A stretch of 26,757 nt of DNA from Candidatus Gastranaerophilales bacterium. Its GTDB lineage: Bacteria; Cyanobacteriota; Vampirovibrionia; Gastranaerophilales; Gastranaerophilaceae. The stretch spans positions 1 to 26,757 of the forward strand of contig CALUUL010000024.1 of the NCBI GenBank assembly GCA_944323945.1, read 5' to 3'. This document shows positions 14,220-22,556 of the stretch, one piece after another. The number at the start of each line of letters is the position of its first letter. Position 1 is the first letter of the stretch. Below the pieces are notes generated by a model, which had not been told where the DNA came from, made no database searches, and saw only the letters and a list, made by a program, of their open reading frames with translations. A program made the translations under genes and the position numbers.

Positions 14220-16871
14220 ATGACAACAAAAAGTAAGAAGACGGTTGAATCTTTGGAAAAAGCATTGAACAAATCAGATGTTGTTGAAACACTTGATCAA
14301 TTGGAAGTTCTTATTTCTAAAGTAAAAAAAGCTCAAAAAATCTATGAAACATTCACTCAAGAACAAGTAGATGCTATATTTAAGGCTGCTGCTACAGCTG
14401 CAGATAAAGCTAGAATTCCGCTTGCAAGAATGGCTGTTGAAGAAACAGGCATGGGTGTATTAGAAGATAAGATTATTAAAAATCACTTTGCTTCTGAATA
14501 CATATACAATAAACATAAAAATGCAAAAACATGTGGAATTATAAAAGAAGATAAAGCAAATGGTATTAAAATAGTAGCTGAACCTTTAGGTGTAATTGCT
14601 GGTATTATTCCTACAACAAACCCAACATCAACAGCTATTTTTAAATCATTAATAGCATTAAAAACAAGAAATGCTATAATATTTTCACCACACCCAAGAG
14701 CAACAAAATGTACAATTGCTGCAGCAAAATTAGTACTAGAAGCAGCTGTTAAAGCAGGAGCACCGGAAGATATTATCGGATGGATTGATGTTCCATCTAT
14801 AGAACTTTCAAGTGCATTAATGCATCACCCATCAATTTCTTGTATTGTTGCAACAGGTGGTCCAGGCATGGTTAAAGCCGCATATTCATCAGGAAATCCA
14901 GCATTAGGAGTAGGTCCTGGTAATACATCTGCCGTTATAGATGAAACTGCTGATATAAAAATGGCTGTTTCTTCAATATTAATGTCAAAGACATTTGATA
15001 ATGGTATGATTTGTGCTTCAGAACAATCTGTAGTAGTTGTTGATAGTGTTTATGAAGAAGTAAAAAAAGAATTTGAATATAGAGGAGCTTATCTTGTAAA
15101 TAAGGCAGAACAAAAGAAAATGGTAGACTTGCCGTTTATCGATCCAAAACGTGGAACAGCCCATCCTTCAATAGTAGGTCAACCTGCACATAAAATAGCG
15201 GAACTTGCAGGATTTAAGACACCTGATAATGCAAAAATATTATTAGTAGAAAGACCTGCAGTAGATTGGGAAGATCCATTCTCAAGAGAAAAGTTATCTC
15301 CAATTCTTACAATGTACAGAGCAAAAAACTTTGAACAAGCATCAGAAATGGCATATGAACTTGTTATAAAAGGTGGTGCCGGTCATACAGCTGTTTTATA
15401 TACAGATGAAAGATCTAAAACAAGAATAGATCAATATGCAGAAAAAATGCCTGCTTGTAGAATTTTAATTAACTCTCCTTCATCACAAGGTGGTATTGGT
15501 GATTTATATAACTTTAAATTAGAACCATCTCTTTCACTTGGTTGTGGTTCTTGGGGTAAAAATGCAATATCCGGAAATATTGGAGTTGAAAACTTATTGA
15601 ACTACAAAACAGTTGCTGAAAGGAGAGAAAATATGTTATGGTTTAAAGTTCCTTCAAAAGTATACTTCAAGAGAGGTGCTATAGACTTGGCTCTTCGTGA
15701 ATTAGCTGGTAAAAAACGTGCATTTATAGTAACAGACAGATTCTTGTTTAATTCTGGCGCTGTAGATAGTATTACAAAGGTTTTAGATGAAATAGGTGTT
15801 GAACATGAAGTATTCTTTGATGTAAAACCGGATCCTACATTATCAACAATCAACCAAGCACTTTCAATTTTAAGACCTTTTGAACCTGATGTAATTATTG
15901 CATTAGGTGGTGGTTCACCAATGGATGCTGCTAAAATCATGTGGTTAATGTATGAGCAACCTGATACAAACTTTGAAGATATTTCAATGAGATTTATGGA
16001 TATCAGAAAAAGAATATGTGCTATACCAGAGTTAGGTAAAAAAGCGATGATGGTAGCTATTCCAACAACTTCAGGTACAGGTTCAGAAGTAACACCATTT
16101 GCAATTATTACTGATGATGAAACCCAAGTAAAATATGCAATAGCAGATTATGCACTAACACCTAATATGGCAATAGTTGATCCAAACTTTGTTGATGGAA
16201 TGCCAAAAGGTTTGACATCTGCTTCTGGTATCGACGCATTAGTTCACGCAATTGAAGCATATGTTTCTTGTATGGCTACAAACTTTACAAATTCCAATGC
16301 TTTAGAAGCAACAAAATTGGTATTCAGATACTTAGAACGTTCATATAATGAAGGTTCCAATGATCCAATGGCAAGAGAAAAAATGCATTATGCAGCAACT
16401 ATTGCTGGTATGGCATTTGCTAATTCATTCTTAGGATTATGTCACTCAATGGCACATAAACTTGGTGCAATGTATCATGTTCCTCACGGTGTAGCTAATG
16501 CTTTATTAATCAGACAAATAATTAAATACAATTCATCTGATGCGCCTAAAAAGCAAGCTATATTCCCACAATACAAGTTCCCTTGTGCAAAAACAAAATA
16601 CGGTCAAATTGCAGACGAACTTGGTTTGGGTGGTAAGAATGATGATGAAAAAGTTCAATTGTTGTTAGAAGCAGTTGATAAACTAATGAAAGCAGTAAAT
16701 CTTCCAAATTCAATTAAAGACTTCGGAGTAGATGAAAAGACATTTATGGATAACTTAGATGAACTTGTTGAATTAGCATATGATGACCAATGTACAGGTG
16801 CAAATCCAGTATATCCATTAATGGAAGATATTAAGAAAATCTATATTGATGCTTATAATGGTGTAGTATAG
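14220..16871 (+). CDS. adhE: Bifunctional aldehyde/alcohol dehydrogenase AdhE
   Basis: AdhE reduces acetyl-CoA to acetaldehyde and then ethanol, reoxidising two NADH, and works as cytosolic filaments (spirosomes) in known species. The 883-residue chain has an N-terminal CoA-acylating aldehyde dehydrogenase domain (to about 450), with the catalytic Cys265 in NGMICASEQS and the NAD-binding GGPGMVKAAYSSG. A linker at about 460-475 leads to an iron-dependent alcohol dehydrogenase domain carrying GGGSPMDAAK, DALVHAIEAY and the iron-site LCHSMAHK (His742, His746) plus VPHG. An extra ~20 residues at the N-terminus relative to the E. coli enzyme are Lys/Ser-rich. AAAGGA lies about 11 bases before the ATG, slightly far. 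The gene has its own promoter and terminator, and rex lies immediately downstream, which fits NADH-linked control. Confidence 0.97.
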   Translation: MTTKSKKTVESLEKALNKSDVVETLDQLEVLISKVKKAQKIYETFTQEQVDAIFKAAATAADKARIPLARMAVEETGMGVLEDKIIKNHFASEYIYNKHKNAKTCGIIKEDKANGIKIVAEPLGVIAGIIPTTNPTSTAIFKSLIALKTRNAIIFSPHPRATKCTIAAAKLVLEAAVKAGAPEDIIGWIDVPSIELSSALMHHPSISCIVATGGPGMVKAAYSSGNPALGVGPGNTSAVIDETADIKMAVSSILMSKTFDNGMICASEQSVVVVDSVYEEVKKEFEYRGAYLVNKAEQKKMVDLPFIDPKRGTAHPSIVGQPAHKIAELAGFKTPDNAKILLVERPAVDWEDPFSREKLSPILTMYRAKNFEQASEMAYELVIKGGAGHTAVLYTDERSKTRIDQYAEKMPACRILINSPSSQGGIGDLYNFKLEPSLSLGCGSWGKNAISGNIGVENLLNYKTVAERRENMLWFKVPSKVYFKRGAIDLALRELAGKKRAFIVTDRFLFNSGAVDSITKVLDEIGVEHEVFFDVKPDPTLSTINQALSILRPFEPDVIIALGGGSPMDAAKIMWLMYEQPDTNFEDISMRFMDIRKRICAIPELGKKAMMVAIPTTSGTGSEVTPFAIITDDETQVKYAIADYALTPNMAIVDPNFVDGMPKGLTSASGIDALVHAIEAYVSCMATNFTNSNALEATKLVFRYLERSYNEGSNDPMAREKMHYAATIAGMAFANSFLGLCHSMAHKLGAMYHVPHGVANALLIRQIIKYNSSDAPKKQAIFPQYKFPCAKTKYGQIADELGLGGKNDDEKVQLLLEAVDKLMKAVNLPNSIKDFGVDEKTFMDNLDELVELAYDDQCTGANPVYPLMEDIKKIYIDAYNGVV

Positions 16872-16882
16872 TAGAAAAAACT

Positions 16883-16915
16883 AAAAGAGGAACGTAGAAA
16901 TGCGTTCCTCTTTTT
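16883..16915 (+). terminator. Strong intrinsic terminator after adhE
   Basis: AAAAGAGGAACG (16883-16894) pairs over 12 bp with CGTTCCTCTTTT (16903-16914) around an 8-nt loop, and T continues after the stem. It separates adhE from the rex-hydrogenase cluster transcriptionally. Confidence 0.88.
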
Positions 16916-16926
16916 ATTTTATAAAC

Positions 16927-16954
16927 TTGTTTTTTTTATATAATTTATTATAAA
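16927..16954 (+). promoter_or_regulatory. Candidate promoter of the rex-hydrogenase operon
   Basis: TTGTTT (16927-16932) and TATAAA (16949-16954) are 16 bases apart, shortly after the adhE terminator and 28 bases before the rex ATG. A second TATAAT overlaps at 16939 without a partner -35 box. A Rex consensus operator is not recognisable; the only local dyad is a short ATGA/TCAT pair downstream. Confidence 0.4.
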
Positions 16955-16981
16955 TGAGTTTAATTCATAAAAGGTTATGAG

Positions 16982-17611
16982 ATGGAGAAGAATCTTCCTG
17001 ATAAAGTAATAAATAGGTTAACTTTATATCATAGTATTTTGACTGATTACATAGAAAAAAATATTGAGTATATTTCAAGTCCTCAAATAGCAGAGTTATT
17101 ACATGTTGATAATACTCAGGTTCGAAAAGATATTGGTCTTTTAAATTATAAAGGAAAGTGTAAAGTAGGATATAAAGTAAAAGAACTGAAACTATTGATA
17201 GAAGAAACACTAAAATTTAAAAAAGTAAAAACGGCATTTATAGTTGGTGCTGGTAATTTAGGTATGGCATTAGCAAAATATGATAATTTTGAAGCATATG
17301 GTTTTAATATTTATGCATTATTTGATAATAGCCCCGAAAAGGTTGGTACAAATATAAATGGAAAGAATGTGTTTCATTTAAAAGATTTTCCAAAGATAGC
17401 AGAAAAAAATGATGCAAAGATTGTAATTTTGACAGTACCGCGGAAAAATGCACAAGAAGTTACAGATTATATTGTAAAGGCAGGAATTAGATATATATGG
17501 AATTTCACACCTTGTGTATTATCGGTTCCCAATAATGTTCAAGTTTGGAATGAAAATTTAATAGGGAATTTTTTGCAGTTCACGGTAAATCATGGAGTAG
17601 AGGATAATTAA
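16982..17611 (+). CDS. rex: Redox-sensing transcriptional repressor Rex
   Basis: Rex dimers bind DNA when NADH/NAD+ is low and release it when NADH rises, derepressing fermentative and hydrogenase genes. The 209-residue product begins with a winged helix (residues 5-60, with SSPQIAELLHVDNTQVRKDI as the recognition part). A Rossmann domain follows, opening with the dinucleotide motif GAGNLG at 89-94 and continuing through YALFDNSPEKVG. Length and layout are standard. The start has AAGG seven bases upstream. It lies between adhE and the hydrogenase genes, and its stop overlaps the next start (TAATG), so it is the first gene of the hydrogenase operon and probably controls it, adhE and itself. 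Confidence 0.94.
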   Translation: MEKNLPDKVINRLTLYHSILTDYIEKNIEYISSPQIAELLHVDNTQVRKDIGLLNYKGKCKVGYKVKELKLLIEETLKFKKVKTAFIVGAGNLGMALAKYDNFEAYGFNIYALFDNSPEKVGTNINGKNVFHLKDFPKIAEKNDAKIVILTVPRKNAQEVTDYIVKAGIRYIWNFTPCVLSVPNNVQVWNENLIGNFLQFTVNHGVEDN

Positions 17612-17841
17612 TGGTAAAAGAAATAAAAATATGTATGGGCAGTGCTTGCTTTGCTAGAGGGAATGCAGATAATCTAAGATTTATAGAGGATTATATAAAG
17701 AAAAATAATTTAAATGCTGAAATAGAAATATATGGTGAGCGATGTAAAAATCTTTGCGAAAAAGGGCCAAATATTGAAATAGATGGTACAATTTATTATG
17801 AGATGACACCTGAAAAAATTATAGAGATATTAAGGAAATAA
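17611..17841 (+). CDS. Small [2Fe-2S] thioredoxin-like ferredoxin (NuoE-like)
   Basis: The 76-residue product is a stand-alone thioredoxin-fold [2Fe-2S] protein of the kind that forms the C-terminal part of NuoE/HndA. The four ligands are Cys8, Cys13, Cys45 and Cys49 (CMGSAC ... CKNLC), followed by the usual strand IEIDGTIYYEMTPEKI. It would shuttle electrons or report redox state to the hydrogenase-like sensor encoded directly downstream. It overlaps rex by one base, has AGAGG upstream of its ATG, and is three bases from the next frame. A near relative occurs at 20772, ahead of the second hydrogenase. Confidence 0.88.
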   Translation: MVKEIKICMGSACFARGNADNLRFIEDYIKKNNLNAEIEIYGERCKNLCEKGPNIEIDGTIYYEMTPEKIIEILRK

Positions 17842-17844
17842 AAA

Positions 17845-19569
17845 TTGAATAACATATATCCTGTATATACATTAAAAAATGAATGTCATGATTGTTATAA
17901 ATGTATTAGAGAATGTCATGTAAAGGCAATAAAAATACAAGATAACAGTGCCTATGTGATAGGAGAAAGATGTGTTGCTTGTGGTCATTGTGTAATGGTA
18001 TGTCCATCAGGTGCTAAAAGAGTCAGAAATGATATAGATAAAGTAAAAAAATTGTTTTTGCAGAATAAAAAAGTATATGTTTCTTTAGCACCAAGTTGGG
18101 TTGGAGTATACAATGTAAAAAAAGAAAAAATTATTTCAGCGTTAAAAAAATTAGGCTTTGAAGGAGTTAGTGAAACAGCATTAGGTGCACAGGAAGTATC
18201 TATAGAGTGTGCAAAAATTATAAATTCATCTGATAAAAATGAAATGCTAATATCAAGTGCTTGTCCTGTTATTGTTGATTATATAAGAATGTATAAGCCA
18301 AAATTTGCCAAAAATATTGTACCTATTGTTTCTCCAGCATTGACTCATGCAGGTTTGCTTAAGAAAACATTTGGGGACGATATTGCAGTTGTATTTATTG
18401 GACCTTGTATAGCAAAGAAGAAAGAGTCAGATTCCCATCAAGAATTAATTAACGCCTCTTTGACATTTGAAGAATTAAATCTTTGGTTAAAAGATGAAGA
18501 TATAAATCTTCATGATATTGAAGAAATTGAAGGATCTGAGTTTGTACCGAAAGGAGCATATGAAGGATCACTTTATCCTATTGAAGGGGGGATGAATGAA
18601 ACAATTCGAAAAGTCGGGATAGATGAGAATAAAGTTTCTTTGATAAGCATAAGTTCGATAAATAATTTTGATAAAGCATTAGATGGTATAGAAGAAGATA
18701 AGCTAACAAGAAAAATATTTATTGAAGCATTGGGTTGTGAAGGTGGATGTGTAAATGGTCCTTGTCTATCAACAGAAAGAGGTATTATTGCAGTAACGTC
18801 TGATGTTTTAACGACAACAAAATACCGAGATAAAGTTCCAACAGAGCCTGAAGTTGTAGTAAGTGAAAATTATAAACCCCAACCTGTTGAAAAACGTAAA
18901 TATACTATAGAACAAATAGATGAAGCTTTAAAAAGAATAAGTAAACATTCACAGGAAGATGAATTAAATTGTAGCGGATGTGGGTATTCCACGTGTCGTG
19001 ATTTTGTAAATGCTTTGATAGCAGGAGATGCAGAAACCTCTATGTGTGTATCTTATATGCGAAAAATAGCAGTAAGAAAAGCAGCAGCATTGGTTAGATG
19101 TATGCCGGCAGCTGTTGTTATGGTAGATAAAGATTATAATATATTAGAAACTAATGATGCTTTTCTAAAGATGTTTTGTTCCGATATGTATGATGTTTTT
19201 TCATCAAGAGAAGAAGGTCTAAAAGGTGCTGCAATTGAAAGAATTGTTCCATTTGGTGATATATTAAAGATCGCATTGCGTTCAGGACAAGATATACACA
19301 AAGAACATTATGCAATAAATGATAAATTATATGATATAAGTGCATTTACAATAGAAGCTGGTGAAATAGCCGGTGCAGTAATAACAGATGTCACGAAATC
19401 TGAAATGGATAGAGAAAAGATAGCAAAGAAAGCAAGGGATGTAATTGCCAAAAATATAGCAACTGTACAAGAAATAGCTTGTCTTTTAGGCGAACATATG
19501 GTTGAAACTGAAGTATTATTGGATTCAATAGCAAAAGACTATGAAAGTAATACTGAAGAGGAAAAATAA
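17845..19569 (+). CDS. Putative sensory [FeFe] hydrogenase with PAS domain (HydS-like)
   Basis: The 574-residue chain has four parts. Two [4Fe-4S] ferredoxin motifs come first (Cys14/17/20/24 and Cys43/46/49/53). An H-cluster domain carries ligands Cys140, Cys188, Cys298 and Cys302. A [4Fe-4S] motif of the CSGCGYSTC type is at 376-384 with Cys401, and a PAS domain lies at about 415-515 (MVDKDYNILETNDAFLKMF). The first H-cluster motif reads SSACP where catalytic enzymes have TSCCP, so the proton-relay Cys is Ala139. The known putative sensor HydS of Thermotoga has the same change. A role in sensing H2 or redox state rather than bulk H2 turnover is inferred. It uses a TTG start with AGGA eight bases before, and the phosphatase gene overlaps its stop (TAATG). 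The organisation resembles the hfs cluster of Thermoanaerobacterium. Confidence 0.88.
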   Translation: MNNIYPVYTLKNECHDCYKCIRECHVKAIKIQDNSAYVIGERCVACGHCVMVCPSGAKRVRNDIDKVKKLFLQNKKVYVSLAPSWVGVYNVKKEKIISALKKLGFEGVSETALGAQEVSIECAKIINSSDKNEMLISSACPVIVDYIRMYKPKFAKNIVPIVSPALTHAGLLKKTFGDDIAVVFIGPCIAKKKESDSHQELINASLTFEELNLWLKDEDINLHDIEEIEGSEFVPKGAYEGSLYPIEGGMNETIRKVGIDENKVSLISISSINNFDKALDGIEEDKLTRKIFIEALGCEGGCVNGPCLSTERGIIAVTSDVLTTTKYRDKVPTEPEVVVSENYKPQPVEKRKYTIEQIDEALKRISKHSQEDELNCSGCGYSTCRDFVNALIAGDAETSMCVSYMRKIAVRKAAALVRCMPAAVVMVDKDYNILETNDAFLKMFCSDMYDVFSSREEGLKGAAIERIVPFGDILKIALRSGQDIHKEHYAINDKLYDISAFTIEAGEIAGAVITDVTKSEMDREKIAKKARDVIAKNIATVQEIACLLGEHMVETEVLLDSIAKDYESNTEEEK

Positions 19570-20726
19570 TGTTCATAGATGTAGGATGCAGTCAAGAAAA
19601 AAAATATAATCAGAATGCTTATGGCGATTATTTTATTTCAAAAAGATATAAGGATAATGGTCGAGTTATAGGTATATTGTCAGATGGATTAGGAAGCGGA
19701 ATAAAAGCAAATATTTTAGCAAGTATGACTGCTACTATGCTTTTGAAGTTTATAGAAGCTCAATCTGATATTAAAGTAGCCTGTGAAACGATTATGAATT
19801 CCTTACCTGTATGTAAAGTAAGAAAAATCAGCTATTCTACATTTTCAGCAATAGACTGTGATGAAGAAGGTAATGCAAAAATAGTTGAAGAGGGTAATCC
19901 ACAGTTCTTATGGATTAGGAATAATCAAATTCTCAATCCGGAAGAAAGAATAATTACTTCAAAAACATTTCCAAATCGTCATATGCATTTATATCATATA
20001 AAGTTAGAAAAGGATGATAGAATAATTTTTTGTTCTGATGGAGTAACTCAAGCCGCATTAGGAACTAAAGAATTAAGATTAGGTGTTAGAAGAGAAGGTC
20101 TAATAGAGATAGTACAAAATAAATTAAAAGAGAAACCATTTATATCTTCAGATGAACTAACAAAGTATATTATCAGGCAGATTGAATTAATAGAACCCGA
20201 TCACAAGTTGAAGGATGATACCTCTGTAGTATGTTTCTATTTTAGAGAACCAAGAAAATCTATAGTATTTACAGGTCCTCCATATGACATGGAACAAGAT
20301 GCCTTATATGCTAAAAGTTTTTATAGTTTTAACGGTAAAAAAGCAATTGCAGGAGGAACAACAGCGAATCTTATAGCAAGAGAATTAAACTTGGAAATAG
20401 AAACAGACAGAAACCTAAATGTAGGTAAACTCCCGGGAATTTCGTATATGAAAGGTGTTGATTTAATTACAGAAGGTATTCTTACATTGACGAAAACTTT
20501 AGAGTATTTAGAGAAAGGTATTGTTGGAAATGATGCTGCAGGTAAATTAATTAATTTTCTTTTAGATAGTGATGAAATTAAATTTATGGTTGGAGTTAAA
20601 TTAAATCAGGCTCATTATAATCCTAATATGCCTGTAGAAATTGAAATAAGAAGAAATGTTGTTAAAAGAATAGTTGAAATTTTAGAAGAGAAATATACTA
20701 AAAAAGTAGATGTAAGATATATTTAA
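19569..20726 (+). CDS. SpoIIE/PP2C-type serine/threonine phosphatase, partner of the sensory hydrogenase
   Basis: The 385-residue product has a PP2C-like phosphatase domain in its first ~235 residues. Metal-binding motifs are ILSDGLGSG (Asp39), FCSDGVTQA and the C-terminal KDDTSVVCFYF, in the SpoIIE/RsbU order. The last ~150 residues (from about FTGPPYD) form a separate domain with AGGTTANLIARELN, found with this phosphatase type beside hydrogenase genes; I do not know its role. There is no membrane segment, unlike SpoIIE itself. The gene begins within the stop of the sensory hydrogenase behind GAGGAA, so the two are translationally coupled. It would act on a phosphorylated target such as an anti-sigma antagonist, but no such target is encoded in the window. 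Confidence 0.87.
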   Translation: MFIDVGCSQEKKYNQNAYGDYFISKRYKDNGRVIGILSDGLGSGIKANILASMTATMLLKFIEAQSDIKVACETIMNSLPVCKVRKISYSTFSAIDCDEEGNAKIVEEGNPQFLWIRNNQILNPEERIITSKTFPNRHMHLYHIKLEKDDRIIFCSDGVTQAALGTKELRLGVRREGLIEIVQNKLKEKPFISSDELTKYIIRQIELIEPDHKLKDDTSVVCFYFREPRKSIVFTGPPYDMEQDALYAKSFYSFNGKKAIAGGTTANLIARELNLEIETDRNLNVGKLPGISYMKGVDLITEGILTLTKTLEYLEKGIVGNDAAGKLINFLLDSDEIKFMVGVKLNQAHYNPNMPVEIEIRRNVVKRIVEILEEKYTKKVDVRYI

Positions 20727-20771
20727 AAATATGATAAAATAATTTTATTGGATGTTTGTTAAGGGGAATAT

Positions 20772-21035
20772 ATGGAAAAAATAGAAGTTAGAATATGCTC
20801 GGGAACTACTTGTTTTGTTATGGGGAGTTCTTTTTTGAATGAATTATATGATATAATTCCACAAAAATATGGTGATAAAGTTATTGTTAAACCAAGTTTA
20901 TGTTTAGGACAATGTTCTTCGAGTGATAAACATTCAAAAGCTCCATATGTAAAGGTTGATGGAGAAGTTGTTTCATCTGCTACAATAGAAAAGGTTTTAT
21001 TGGCTATTGAAAAAAAGGTTGGTGAAAATGAATAA
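20772..21035 (+). CDS. Second small [2Fe-2S] thioredoxin-like ferredoxin
   Basis: The 87-residue product has ligands Cys9, Cys14, Cys44 and Cys48 (CSGTTC ... CLGQC) in the NuoE-like thioredoxin fold. APYVKVDGEVVSSATIEKV provides the closing strand and helix. It is clearly related to the protein at 17611 but has a longer middle and a Lys/Glu tail. AAGGGG lies six bases before its ATG. Its last codons overlap the start of the group-B-type hydrogenase by eight bases, which argues for a direct electron-transfer partnership with that enzyme. A 45-bp AT-rich gap separates it from the phosphatase gene, without a convincing terminator. Confidence 0.87.
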   Translation: MEKIEVRICSGTTCFVMGSSFLNELYDIIPQKYGDKVIVKPSLCLGQCSSSDKHSKAPYVKVDGEVVSSATIEKVLLAIEKKVGENE

Positions 21036-22473
21036 TAATAGTCAATCTATACATATAAAAAGAGATATTTTAATTAGGCTAGTTCAAGCTTTTGATTCAG
21101 ATGAGTTTGAGAAAAATACAGCATCAATTCCTTATCAAATGCGTCCAAAAGATTGCGAGGTGCCATATAGATGTTGTATATATAAAGAACGTGAAATTAT
21201 AAAAGACAGAATAATTGCAGATATGGGTTTTTCTCTTGAAAATCTTGATGAATCTGAAAAATTGGAAGATTTTGCACATCAATCACTAGATAGAAAAAAT
21301 ACAGAAGAAAATCCATTGACGATTATAGATGCAGCTTGTAAGGGATGTGTTCCTTCAAGAGTATATGTAACAGATTTGTGTCAAGGTTGTGTCGCCCGTT
21401 CATGTGAAAAAACATGTAAATTTGGTGCTATAGAAATAGCTGGTGGAAAAAGTAATATAGATGCATCAAAATGTAAGAATTGTGGTATGTGTATTAGTGC
21501 TTGTCCATATAATGCAATTGTACGTTTGATTGTTCCTTGTGAGCAAGTTTGCCCAGTGGGTGCTATTTCAAAAGGTGATAACGGTACTGCTGTTATAAAT
21601 TTTGAAAAATGTATATCTTGTGGTAAATGCGTTGCAGCTTGTCCGTTTGGTGCTGTTAATGAAAAAAGTCAATTAATTGATATTTTGAAGGCAATGAAAA
21701 TTGGGAAAAAAGTTGTAGCAATGTTTGCCCCTGCTATTGCTGGTCAATTTCCGGGAAATATTTTTCAGCTAAAATCGGCAATGATTAAAGCCGGATTTTA
21801 TGATGTTATAGAGGTTGCACAAGGAGCTGATGTTACAACAAGGAAAGAATCTGCTGAATTCATTGAAAGAATGAAAAAGGGTGATTCATTTATGACAACT
21901 TCTTGTTGTGCAGGATACAATAATCTTATAGAAAAACATCTGTCTGAAATAAAACCATATGTTTCAGATACCAAAACACCATTATTCTATACTGCAGAGA
22001 TAGTAAAAGAAAAATATCCTGATTCAATAACTGTATTTATAAGTCCTTGTGTTGCAAAGAGAAAAGAAGTACAAGGAAATGATAATGTAAATTATGTAAT
22101 GAATGCAGATGAACTTGGTGCTCTTTTTGTTGGTAGAAAAATTGAAATTTTAGAGATGGAAGAGTCGAAATACCAATATGAAAGTTCCAAACAAGGTCGG
22201 AATTATGGAGTGACAGGTGGAGTTGCAAGTGCGGTTAATTCGTTGTTACCTTCTGATGTAAAGGCAAAACCATGTTATATTGATGGTTTAACGAAAGATT
22301 CTATAAAACAATTGAAAAAATATGCAAAAGAAGGACTTTGTCCAGATGGTAATTTAATAGAGGTTATGTGCTGTGAAGGTGGTTGTATTGGTGGAAATTC
22401 AACAATTTCAAATCCGAAAATCGCCAAAAAAATAATAAATAATCTTCTTGAAAAAAGTAGTGATTTAAAATAA
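21028..22473 (+). CDS. [FeFe] hydrogenase, group B type
   Basis: The 481-residue enzyme reversibly reduces protons with ferredoxin-derived electrons. An N-terminal region with an unusual Cys-rich block (CKGC at 104, CQGCVARSCEKTC at 118-130) precedes two [4Fe-4S] motifs (Cys149/152/155/159 and Cys195/198/201/205). The H-cluster domain follows, with TSCCAGY at 291-297, SPCVAKRKE (Cys341) and EVMCCEGGCIGG (Cys449, Cys453). Both Cys of TSCC are kept, so catalysis is expected, unlike the sensor at 17845. The motif variants (Ala for Pro after TSCC; GN instead of GG at the end) match group B rather than the well-studied group A enzymes. ATG at 21028 is preferred over an upstream TTG at 21007 because AAGG and GGTG precede it. 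Maturases HydE/F/G are not in the window. Confidence 0.9.
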   Translation: MNNNSQSIHIKRDILIRLVQAFDSDEFEKNTASIPYQMRPKDCEVPYRCCIYKEREIIKDRIIADMGFSLENLDESEKLEDFAHQSLDRKNTEENPLTIIDAACKGCVPSRVYVTDLCQGCVARSCEKTCKFGAIEIAGGKSNIDASKCKNCGMCISACPYNAIVRLIVPCEQVCPVGAISKGDNGTAVINFEKCISCGKCVAACPFGAVNEKSQLIDILKAMKIGKKVVAMFAPAIAGQFPGNIFQLKSAMIKAGFYDVIEVAQGADVTTRKESAEFIERMKKGDSFMTTSCCAGYNNLIEKHLSEIKPYVSDTKTPLFYTAEIVKEKYPDSITVFISPCVAKRKEVQGNDNVNYVMNADELGALFVGRKIEILEMEESKYQYESSKQGRNYGVTGGVASAVNSLLPSDVKAKPCYIDGLTKDSIKQLKKYAKEGLCPDGNLIEVMCCEGGCIGGNSTISNPKIAKKIINNLLEKSSDLK

Positions 22474-22503
22474 ATTGTAAATTTAAAATATAATTAAGCA
22501 ATT

Positions 22504-22532
22504 TTGTCTATTAAGTATTTTTTATATATTTA
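22504..22532 (+). promoter_or_regulatory. Weak candidate promoter before the repeat-containing hypothetical gene
   Basis: TTGTCT (22504-22509) is followed after 17 bases by TATTTA (22527-22532), ahead of the ATG at 22557. The region 22474-22556 is almost wholly A/T, so chance matches are expected. No terminator separates the hydrogenase from this gene. Confidence 0.25.
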
Positions 22533-22556
22533 ATAAGTGATATTTGCTGGGTTATT

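Noticed and set aside
20734..20748. ATAAAAT/ATTTTAT inverted repeat between the phosphatase and the second ferredoxin
   Set aside because: All A/T, seven base pairs with a one-base centre, no U-tract. It is not credible as a terminator or operator.
20756..20762. TTGTTAA, a perfect Rex half-site before the second ferredoxin gene
   Set aside because: No second arm follows at the right distance; a single 7-mer of this composition is expected by chance in AT-rich DNA.
21007..21027. TTG start adding seven residues to the group-B-type hydrogenase
   Set aside because: The ATG at 21028 has AAGG and GGTG upstream and gives the short overlap typical of this operon; TTG 21007 has no ribosome binding site.
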